Shown here in pieces: positions 7,953 to 15,553 of a DNA stretch of 15,553 nt; the stretch's first letter is position 1, and each line of letters begins with the position of its first letter. The DNA comes from Auxenochlorella pyrenoidosa. Its lineage: Eukaryota; Chlorophyta; Trebouxiophyceae; Chlorellales; Chlorellaceae. The position numbers and the translations under genes were made by a program. The notes beneath the pieces are model-generated. The model did not search any database, was not told where the DNA came from, and was given only the letters and a program-made list of their open reading frames with translations. Location of the stretch: NCBI GenBank assembly GCA_001430745.1, contig KQ481997.1, forward strand, positions 515,427 through 530,979, in the 5' to 3' direction.

Positions 7953-10900
7953 CTACAAGAGTGCTGCCTGCGGCTGGGCGTGGAGCTCCTGCACGTGGCT
8001 CCAGAGCCCACCTGCCAGGGCATCCCAGCCGCTCCTCTCCATTAGCGATTCAATGGCCTGCATAGCGGCGGCGCCCCGCTGCTGCCGCTCCTCTGCGCTC
8101 TGCCATGCGCTGCGTAGAGCTCTGCCCAGGTGGGCTGGAGAGACCTGCAAGCGTTGACCACAGCACGGGGCAGGCGGATATCGGGGATCGGGGGCTGGGC
8201 ACGCAGTGCAGCTGCGGCATGGCGAGCTGCAGGGCAGTGTCGCTTGAGCAGTAGAGGCGAAGCCAGCTGTGGTGCAGGTCAGCATACAGAGGCAGTTGGA
8301 ACAACGCTGTGCCACCCTGCCACCCTGTCAGGGCAGCACGCCTGCCTCCCTGGGCTGGCAGTCACCTGAAGGCAGCCCAGGGGCACCCTGGCTGCCCCTG
8401 CCCCGAGTGCCGCGCCGGCCGGCGGGCACCGCTGCAGCGTGGCTGGAACGAGCCAGGCGGCCTGTCCCACAGTGTCTGCCGCAGGCCCGCCAGCTGTCGT
8501 CACCACAGGCCTGCCGCAGCTGGCTGCCCGCACCAGCTCCTGCCCCGCTGTGCCGCCCAGGTAGGGCAGTACCGCCACACTAGCCGCCTGCAGCAGCTTG
8601 TCAGCCCAGCGCCCAAAGCGCGGCGTGCGCGCCAGCAGCAGCACCCGGGGCGCACTCGCGTTGCGTGCCAGGGCCGCCGCCCGCGCGGCCAGCGCGGCGG
8701 GGCTGCTCGCGGCCGCCGCCCAGGCCGGGCTGCCCACCGGCCAGCTGCCGAGGGGCGCACCGACCTCCTCTGGGCTCTGCAAGGTGCCGCCATCCCGGTC
8801 CTCTAATGCATCATCAAAAGGAAGCTGGTGCAGTACCAGGGTAACGTTGTCGGCTGCCGAGAAGCTTCTTGCATATGCCTCCAGCAGCAGTGCAGCGCCA
8901 TACTGCCAGCCCGGCGGCGCCTGATGCAAGAAGGTGACGCCGCCGGCAGAGGCGGGCGGGCCGCCCAGCTCCTGCGCAGTATGGGGGCCAGGCAGGGCGC
9001 CGACCAGCGGTTTCGGTCACAGCCCGCGCAGGGAGGGCCGAGCACTGCACGTGTTCCCTTTGTGACCAAGCCCAGCGAGAAGCACAACCGGAGAGTTGTT
9101 GCGGCAGGTGCAGCTCTGCAGGCTCCCAGGGTGCCTGCTCCAACTGGCAGATTCTGCCTGGACCGCCACTTGGAGCTACCGGCTGCTACAGCACCACCCA
9201 CCGCCCAGGCAAGGCGGCACAGCCGCCAGCGTGCCCGCTGCACTCCCCCACCCCACCTGCAGCGCCTGCCTCCCGGGCAGCGCCTCAAAGTCGGGGGGGC
9301 ACAGATCATCGCCTGACACCGGCTGCGGCAGCACCGCCACCTGCTGCTCTGCAAAGCCCAGCAGCGTCACCAGGCTGGCGCGGTGAAAGGTGCTGGGCAC
9401 CAGCAGGCGGGCGGCATGCCGGCGCAGGAGCCCGACTGCCGCGGCCGGGGCGGCGGTGCCCAGGGCGGGCACCCAGGGCAGCCAGGCACGGCCCACAGCC
9501 GGCACCAGCTCGGCCAGCCTGCTTGGATGGAGGCACGGCACGGCACTGTTCCGGGGTGCTTAAGAAGTTTTTTCCATGAGGTCAACCCGATGTGTGAGCA
9601 CAGCTGGCGGTTAGGATGCGAGGCGAGGCGGGACTGCCAGCTGCCGCCCCTCCCGACCTGGCATGCGATATCGCCACGTCAGCAGCCGCTCCGTTGCGCT
9701 CGTTGGAGGTCACCAGGGGCAGGCCGCCCAGCTGGCAGGCGTTGTGGGGGCCGGGCCGTTGGTCCAGGTGCCGCAGCAGCAACTGTGCACCTGCTACTGG
9801 CAGGGCGCCCTGGTACCACCTGCAGGGCGGAGCGGCTCGAGACGTGTGGACAGGGGCCTGCCCTGCGCAAGCACATGGGAAGGCACGCCGGCAAGCACTG
9901 ATTGTCACGGCAAGCCCCTGGCCCAGCAGAAGGCTTGATGCATGGCACGCCGCCAGAAGCCCCCACCTGGCGCCAATCGCTGCTGCTGCCTCTGCCCAGC
10001 GCCCCTCCCTGCCGAACAGGCTCGCCTCCCATCGTATGCTGGCCAAGCGGGCCCGCACGTTCTTGGCTACTCCATCCATCCTGTCAGCCGTGCCGTCAGC
10101 TGGTGCAGCCAAGGGTGAGCTGACGGGCTGTGTTCCCAGCCCACGCTGCAGCCAGGCGGCCAGCTGGCTGCGGAAGCGGGGCACCCTCGCCAGCACTGCA
10201 GCAGTGGAATGGCACGCACACAGGAGGTGCAGGCTACAGGCAGGAGTGCGGAGGATGAGGCGCGTTCCCATGCCCCCGGCGCTGGCAACTCGTGGCGTGC
10301 ATGGGTAGGTATCTGCCGGGCGCTGCCCTGCCCTGCCTGCGTTCACCCGCCTGCGTGGCAGTCGCCGGCACCATAGCCTATCAGAAGTTCGTCTCCTTGC
10401 AGAGTCAGGCTGGAGGCGAACTGCACGTCCCTGCTAGGGCGCATCCCAGGCAGGTCTGGCAGCCTGCATGGGCGGAAGCAACCACAGGGGCTGTGATTTG
10501 ACATCGCAGCAGGGCGGACAGGGAGGCCTTGGGCCATGCTCCCTGCGTGCAGCCTTTGACAGGAGTGCGCCCGCCTTTGCTCCAGCTGCTGCAAGCGTGT
10601 GCCCTGCACGTCGTCTGCAGCCCAGGACCCCTCGCCTGAAGCCCTCTGACACCCAGGCCACGTGCAGCGGCCCCATGGCGCCGCCCATGCCCCCCTCCAG
10701 CAGCACCCAGTGGTGTGTGTACACCCGCCCGTAGGGCAGCACCTCCTTGTGGTGCACAAGGCTGCGGCATAGGGGAGAGAAGGGGAGGGGAGCAGGGGTT
10801 GCGCCCTTGAAGGCACAGGACCGGACTGGACTGGGCAGCAACGGGTGTGGCGGCGCTGCAAGGCGGCTTGGGCACTGCAGCAAGCCTTCCCGATGGGGTC

Positions 10901-13225
10901 GGTTGCACTATGACACGGCCCCCAGGCCACATGACCCCCAGGCCGCCATGATGACAGGCAGCACCCACCTGAGGTAACGGCTCGGGTCCACTGGCACAAA
11001 GGGGCTGCCTCCATGCAGGCGCGCGCCCCCCAGCACCGCCGCCAGCGAGGCAGCGCTGCCCTTGGCTGCACCGCCGTCCTGCGAGCTGCCAGCACTTGCT
11101 GTCTGGATGTCTCGCGCGCTGTTTTTGCCATCACTGTCACTGCCGCCGCCCCCGTGCCCCGCTGCGCTGCTGGGGCCGTGCACTACGTGGCAGGAGCCGC
11201 TCACCAGGTCAGCTCCGACCACGGTCAAAGGCTGGATGTCTGTCACAAACAGCGCCTCGCCGCCGGGCGAGGCCAGGGGCAGGGGCATCCAATTTTTCTG
11301 GCGCTGCAGGGTGGGAGCAGGGGGGCCTGGTGGCGAGGACTGGGTGCTTTGCAGTGCTGCAGCAAGGCAGGCAGGCAGGCAGGCGGCAGCCAGCCAGCTG
11401 TGCTTGGCAGCGCAGCAACCACCGCTGCAGATACAAGGTTTCTGGGGCGGTGGGCAACGAGTGGGACAGGCAGCCGACACCTCATAAATACACGCCTTGG
11501 CACTTTCGCAGCAGGGCCCCCTGCCCACTCGCCGTGCTGTGCAGTCCTGGGCAGCGCAGCACGGCGGCGCTCTGCACGGCGTCGAGCGTCTGCGACAGCC
11601 GCAGTGCGGCCATGTGGCTCTGCAGCGGGGCCTCGGCCTCCCACCACTGCACAGGGCATGCAGTGGTGCTCAGGGCAACTCAGGGCAGCCAATTGAGGGA
11701 AGATTACGCCAACTGGCGGACCATGCAAGACAGCAGCACGACCCGGGCAGTGCAGGCCCACGTCTCGCCGGCAAGCAGGCAGGGCGGCAAGCAGAGGCGC
11801 GCGCCTGCCGGCGGCGCGCCCACGCCCTCTTCTCAGGCTGCATGACGTGGAAGGTGACCAGAAGGTACGGCTCGCTATCATGCACAAATGCTCGGGGGTC
11901 CTCCACGCCTTGAAGGTCTGAGATGGCTGTGGCCCCGGGCACCTGCGCTGCCAGTGCAGCAGCATCCACCGCCAGCTCCCTGCAGACGGGTTTTGAGAGG
12001 GCCAGTGGCCAGGCTGGTGGGAGGTGAGGAGCTGCTGGGGCAGCCGGTCAACTAGCATGGTCAGCCTGGCGGCATTGCAGCAGGCAGAAAGGGACAGGTG
12101 AGCTTGTTCTGGCTGTGCTGCGCGCCTGCAGTGCTGGAGGGCGGTGCGGTCCCAGGGCACTGCAGCGTCTCCGAAGTCGCACACCAGGATACGGCTGGCG
12201 ACGGCCAGCCCAGCCGCTGCAGCATGTTCTGCAGTGTGTTCAGCACCGCCCTGGTCGCCACCCTGGCTGCTACAGTAGCTGATGTTGGATGCGCGTGCAA
12301 ACAGGGCGCGGCGGCCCCGCCAGTGCAGCATAGAGGGGTTGAAGCCTCGCATCTGCAGCCGGCTGTCGGCGCCGAGCTGGCTGGCGGCTATGGCCGCCTG
12401 CAGCGGCGCGTCCAGGCTGCTGGCGGGCAGCAGTTGTGCGCCTGGCAGCTGGCCGCAGTAGCCCCCCTGGCATGGGCTGCAGGCCATGCCTCCAACAGTG
12501 GAGGCCACCGGGTGCATGCCGGGGGGGCAAAGCTCCGCACTGGTGGCGGCTGTTAGGTTGTGGACCATGCTGCTGCCTGCTGCCTTGACAGCCACTGCCG
12601 CCGCCAACGCAGCCGCGTGCGCAGCCGCGCATGGAGGCTGCGGCACCTGCAGACTGCCCGGCAGCAGATGCTGCTCGCTGGCTTGTTGGCAGCCCAGACG
12701 TACAGCAATCACGGCATGAGGGCTGTCTGCCGGCTCCGCTGCAAGCCTGGGCCTGTGCCCAGAGTAGAGGCGGGCGCTGGTAAGCGGGCCGGCATCCCAG
12801 CTAGCGCAGGCACACCAGGGGCTACCGAGGCAGGCCTGCAGCACTGCCTGGAGTCCGACATACCGCACTGACGGCCCCAGAGGTCCGGTGCACTCCACAG
12901 AGGCGGCTGGGTGCAGGCTGAACCAAGGGGGCCGGGCCTCTGGCAAGAGCCAGGCTGGGCCAGCAGCCGCCCCCACTGGCAGGGCAGGGGGCGGCGGCGG
13001 CCCAACTGGCGCGAGCTCCGCTTCAGGCGCGGCGTTGCCTACAAGCTTTGGCTGAGCATGTTCAGGGAAGGATAGCTGCAGCCTTCTGATGGCCTCCAGC
13101 GGCAGCAGCGTTGATACTATGGACGCAAAGAAGTAGACTGCCAAGAGGAGCGGCACTGCCCACCGCAGGGCCTCGGGCGCGGTGTGCCGCAGCGCCCTGC
13201 CGCCCCTCAGCCGGGGGGAATGCAT
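7953..13225 (-). CDS. Type II membrane protein: GH130/GT108-like beta-propeller fused to GT4-like domain
   Basis: Proposed exons (minus strand): 13225-12126, 11979-11824, 11668-11494, 11303-10969, 10761-10636, 10430-10351, 10195-9967, 9819-9658, 9518-9257, 8971-8366, 8144-7953; 3423 nt, about 1,140 aa, stop TAG. A cytosolic N-terminus precedes a signal anchor (residues 22-43, PLLLAVYFFASIVSTLL). A Pro-rich stalk and Cys-containing region (about 85-160, SPWCACASW) follow. Residues about 290-660 look like a GH130/GT108-type five-bladed propeller: RGFNPSMLHW, GVEDPRAF, KNWMPL, LHGGSPFVPV, LLIGYGAGDCHA. Residues about 690-1140 resemble a GT4 domain: DVAISHARLAELVP, LLVPSTFHRASLVTLLGF, VAVLPQPVSGDDL, VTFLHQAPPGWQYGAALLL, VAVLPYLGG, SCGRPVVTTAGG. 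The GT4 E-x7-E glutamates appear as Gly and Arg. N-glycosylation sequons suit a lumenal (ER/Golgi) location. Phases close from exon 7 to the stop. Less certain are the exon 1, 5 and 6 donors (GC, or GT at 12095 for exon 1) and the exon 2/3 join (acceptor 11646 is the alternative). The reaction is unknown; a mannosyl or other glycosyl transfer is a guess. Two separate genes remain possible but no internal start or stop suggests it. Confidence 0.72.
11365..11384. repeat. AGGC tetranucleotide microsatellite
   Basis: Five perfect copies of AGGC lie in the proposed intron between exons 3 and 4 (11493-11304) of the propeller-GT4 gene. It is a short, ordinary microsatellite outside the coding sequence. 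Confidence 0.85.
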
Positions 13226-13353
13226 TGGAATCGCTTCGGATGCGGGCCGAAACGATTGTAAAGCGCTAACAGAGGAGCAGCAAGGGAAATGTGAGGGGTG
13301 GCACGCAGCAGCGTGTGCCCTGTCGGCTCCCAAAGCCCAAGGTGGAAGGTGAG
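13226..13353. promoter_or_regulatory. Compact bidirectional promoter between two glycosyltransferase genes
   Basis: Only 128 bp separate the start codon of the minus-strand propeller-GT4 gene (13225) from the first in-frame ATG of the plus-strand GT31 gene (13354). Both promoters and 5' leaders must lie here or overlap the neighbouring coding sequence. The stretch contains an ATG immediately followed by TGA (13289-13294) and a small inverted repeat (arms 13302-13306 and 13311-13315). No TATA box is evident. If the GT31 start is the later Met codon at 13432, the gap is 206 bp. Confidence 0.6.
13289..13294 (+). promoter_or_regulatory. Possible minimal upstream ORF (ATG-TGA) before GT31
   Basis: An ATG directly followed by TGA lies 59 nt before the proposed GT31 start. 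If the transcription start is upstream of it, ribosomes could initiate and stop there, lowering GT31 translation. The transcription start is unknown, so this may be untranscribed sequence. Confidence 0.25.
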
Positions 13354-15513
13354 ATGGGTATGTCACGGCGCGATCACAGTCGCGATCGCTATTACGAGTG
13401 CAATACAGGAGTTCGAGGCAAGCGCCTGGGCATGGCGCCACCTGCAGGAGCGCCCAGTGCTGGCAGCAGCAGCAGGCGGCGACGGCTTTCTGTGCTCCTT
13501 GTTTTGTGTTGGTCTGCCCTCCTGGGCCCCATAATGTGGCAGAAGATGCTTGTAGGATGGCCTGAGGGCGAACGCGCTCCCGGCAGGCGATTGAGTCGCA
13601 GCGGCGTGACGCTCGGAGGAGCGGCCTTGGCGGCAGGCAGCGGGGCCACGCAAGCCAGTCGCCCCTTGCGGCCAGTGCACCGCACCGTGCTCGAGGGGTC
13701 CACTGCTGACCACGAAATCTTGGAGGGGAGGTCAGGACGGGCAGCCGCAGCAGGCGGTCGTGCCGGCTGGCTAGGGAGGGCAGACGGGCCTGCCATGGAG
13801 GCAGTGCCGGCAGCGGGTGGAAGCGGCCGCACTCCAACAGGTGTTCCCGCTATTCAAGAGAGCAGCCCAGGCGGCCGGGCGGACATTTTTCTGTTCATCG
13901 GCATCCTCAGCGGCGCTGGCCAGGAGTTGCGGCGGGCGGCGGTGCGCGAGGCCTGGTCGCGGGCGGCGCAGCAGCCGGGCCATGTGCGTGGGCCATGTGC
14001 TGTGCCGCGTCCTGCGCTGCAGCAGCGCCATGCCTGCTCTGCGCTGACTGCCAGGGGTGCTGCATGTGGCTGCACTGGTCGCCAGGGGTGCTGTTTGTGG
14101 CTGCACTGGCCACCAGGGGTGCTGAACGCCAGGGGCAGCGCGGCAGGGGTGTGCAGCATAGCGCATCCTGCCGTGGTGCGCAGGCCTAAAGGCACAGTTG
14201 CGATACGCTGGCCAGCACTCTTCGTACCTCGTACCGCCGTCGCCCTCAGCAGCATCGGCCTGCCGCTCTCGGTGCGCGCCCGCAGGTCGCGGCGCGCTTT
14301 GTGCTGTCCCAGTGGGAGCGCTCGCCGGCGGTGGATGCGGAGCAGGCCCAGCATGGCGACATCATCTTTGTGCCCGAGCGCACCAACTACTCGACCATCG
14401 GGCTGAAGACATACCATGTGGGGTGGGGTGATGTGTGGGTGTGGGAGTGGGGGAGGAAGTGGGTGGGTGGGTGGTGGTGGTGTTGGGGGGGGTGGGGGGC
14501 ATGAGTGTGTGTGCATGCGTGTGTGCGCGCGCTCGCGCGAGCGCATGTATGTGTGTTGGGGGGCGGGGGGGGAGGGAACGCGGCTAATGCTACAGAGCAC
14601 CACCTTGAAGACCCCTTGCTGCCTGCAAGAAGTGTCACTGACCTGGCGCCGAAGGCCATGTCATGTCTCAGAACCACCCCAGAATCTGGTGGGCACTCCG
14701 GGCTGCTGCCCCCCCCCCCTGCAGATCCTGGAGCACGCCGTGACTGCCTGGCGCCCCGCCTTTGTGCTGAAGACCGATGATGATGCCTTTGTCAACGTGC
14801 CCGCCCTGCTGCGCACGCTGCGCACGCTGTGCGCCACGCCACGCTGCCGCGGCCGCGAGCGGCTGTATGTCGGCGCGGAGGTGAGCCGCTGGAGGTCTTG
14901 GGGCAGGGCTTGGTCTACAAAGCGCAAAAAGTTGGCTGTTGCTCATGCGAGGGTCGCACCTTCCAAGCTGCCGGATGCGTGTTTGTTTCTCCCCCCGGTG
15001 GACACCCCCTGCAGCTGCGCAACAGCAGTGTGGTGACTGACCCCGGCCATCGGTGGAACAACAAGGCTTTTGTCAACCACACAGGCAAGCCCACCCAGAA
15101 TGAAAAACTACAGCGGGGCTCTGCGGGAGGTGGACGGCTGCAGCAGGGTCACGCCATGCGCGCCAGCCTCCACACACGGTGATGAACCCAGCTTGCCTCC
15201 CAGCCGGGCCTGCGCATGCCCCTCGTGCTCGCCTCACGGGCTGCGCCCTTCTGGCGTGCCCTCCTGCCCCCCGCCCCGGCGACGCAGGCCTCACGGTTTA
15301 CCCTTCGTACATGGGCGGGGGCGGCTACGTGCTGAGTTCCGACCTCGCGGCTGCCTTGGTCATGGTGCACACTACCGTGGCGCCGCTGCAGCACACGGCA
15401 GCCGAGGACGTCACGGTGGCCATGTGGCTGCTGCCCTTTGCGGGCGTGCGGCGGGTGGACCACCCAGGCTTTCGCACGCAGGCGGGGCACTGCTGCGTGG
15501 AGGCGATCGAGAG
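13354..15513 (+). CDS. GT31 glycosyltransferase (beta-1,3-galactosyltransferase family), 3' end missing
   Basis: Five exons are visible: 13354-13983, 14286-14417, 14725-14880, 15015-15084 and 15288-15513 (1214 nt, 404 aa so far). All phases match; acceptors are all CAG. Donors are GTGCGT, GTGGGG, GTGAGC and, after exon 4, GC (GCAAGC at 15085), then GTGGGC at 15514. A basic cytosolic N-terminus precedes a signal anchor at about residues 45-61 (LSVLLVLCWSALLGPIM), as expected of a Golgi type II enzyme. GT31 landmarks follow in order: FLFIGILSGAGQELRRAAVR-EAW, RFVLSQW, GDIIF, the nucleotide-sugar/metal-binding DDD in FVLKTDDDAFVNV (residues 272-274), YPSYMGGGGYVLS, and AEDVTVAMWL. The family transfers galactose or GlcNAc in beta-1,3 linkage; plant members act on arabinogalactan proteins and N-glycans, but the acceptor cannot be read from sequence. 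The next exon lies beyond the window. A competing GT donor at 15130 is also in phase but would insert 15 residues before the conserved YPSY strand. Confidence 0.88.
14050..14127 (+). repeat. 31-bp intronic minisatellite, about 2.5 copies
   Basis: Units 14050-14080 and 14081-14111 are near-identical 31-mers built on CCAGGGGTGCTG followed by GTGGCTGCACTGG. A partial third copy runs 14112-14127. The array lies within the first intron (13984-14285) of the GT31 gene. No function is evident. Confidence 0.85.
14418..14575 (+). other. G/T-rich intronic tract with alternating purine-pyrimidine core
   Basis: The 5' half of the second GT31 intron (14418-14724) is G/T-rich, with repeated GGGTG, GGGT and GGT units that could form G-quadruplexes. 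It is followed by TGTG/GCGC alternating sequence around 14505-14556, including the palindrome CGCTCGCGCGAGCG, a composition that favours Z-DNA or hairpins. It begins at the 5' splice site itself. Nothing here looks coding. Confidence 0.65.
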
Positions 15514-15553
15514 GTGGGCCACCCAGGGATCGGCCCCCCCCCACCCCNCCNCC
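15514..15553. other. Intron start and assembly gap edge
   Basis: After the GTGGGC donor following exon 5 the sequence becomes a C-rich run and contains unknown bases at 15548 and 15551. This looks like the low-quality edge of a contig gap in a homopolymer-rich intron, so the rest of the GT31 gene must be sought beyond it. Confidence 0.7.

Noticed and set aside
7272..8045. A 257-codon plus-strand open frame and overlapping frames in the convergent region
   Set aside because: Composition is Pro/Cys/His/Arg-rich without domain character, and the end overlaps the terminal exon of the minus-strand gene. It fits stop-poor, C-rich untranslated sequence.
9582..10346. A separate 254-codon minus-strand gene between the propeller and the GT4 region
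   Set aside because: Its useful parts are exactly exons 10195-9967 and 9819-9658, which join in phase to the exons on both sides; the rest is intron.
11243..13837. An 864-codon open frame on the minus strand
   Set aside because: Only the part from Met at 13225 to about 12126 has protein character. Upstream it runs through the divergent promoter and antisense to GT31 exon 1; downstream it leaves the frame of the propeller motifs and becomes Arg/Cys-rich, so it is intron and shadow.
1..15553. Bacterial operon, CRISPR array, prophage, insertion sequence, tRNA or rRNA
   Set aside because: Genes are intron-rich and alternate in strand; the repeats are tandem minisatellites without spacer structure; no transposase, terminal inverted repeats or RNA gene signatures were seen.

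Overview
The window looks like nuclear DNA of a GC-rich green alga, probably a chlorophyte of the Chlorella/Trebouxiophyceae type. The reasons are spliceosomal genes with short introns (about 70-440 nt, mostly GTG(A/G)G donors and CAG acceptors), very high GC, Ala/Gly/Pro/Gln-rich low-complexity protein segments, and plant-like protein families. The lineage is inferred from sequence style, not from a database match. I found no tRNA, rRNA, CRISPR array, transposon or bacterial operon structure. Coordinates come from manual splicing that requires matching reading phase at each junction; no transcript evidence was available.

Five protein-coding genes alternate in strand. (1) 1-1326, +: the 3' part of a gene resembling the conserved C-terminal region of plant F-box proteins of the At4g00755 type, with a probable one-base frameshift in a C run and a perfect 78-bp tandem duplication in its last intron. 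(2) 4463-2184, -: a secreted phytocyanin-like protein with an arabinogalactan-protein-like Ala/Pro tail; five exons, 376 aa, all phases closing. Its cupredoxin fold markers remain but the usual copper-ligand Cys and second His are absent. (3) 5012-7088, +: a 412-aa coiled-coil protein with a possible chloroplast transit peptide; four exons, function unknown. (4) 13225-7953, -: a large gene of about 11 exons (about 1,140 aa) for a type II membrane protein joining a Cys-containing stalk, a GH130/GT108-like beta-propeller and a GT4-like glycosyltransferase domain whose E-x7-E motif is degenerate. (5) 13354-15513+, +: a type II GT31 (beta-1,3-galactosyltransferase family) enzyme with an intact DDD motif, running off the window into Ns.

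Genes 1/2 and 3/4 converge on intergenic stretches of about 860 bp. Genes 2/3 diverge from 548 bp. Genes 4/5 diverge from only 128 bp, so two putative secretory-pathway glycosyltransferases may share a bidirectional promoter. Three products (AGP-like phytocyanin, propeller-GT4 fusion, GT31) would belong to the secretory or cell-wall glycosylation pathway. That link is an inference. The most unusual item is the propeller-GT4 fusion; several of its introns, and one in the GT31 gene, appear to use GC-AG rather than GT-AG boundaries.
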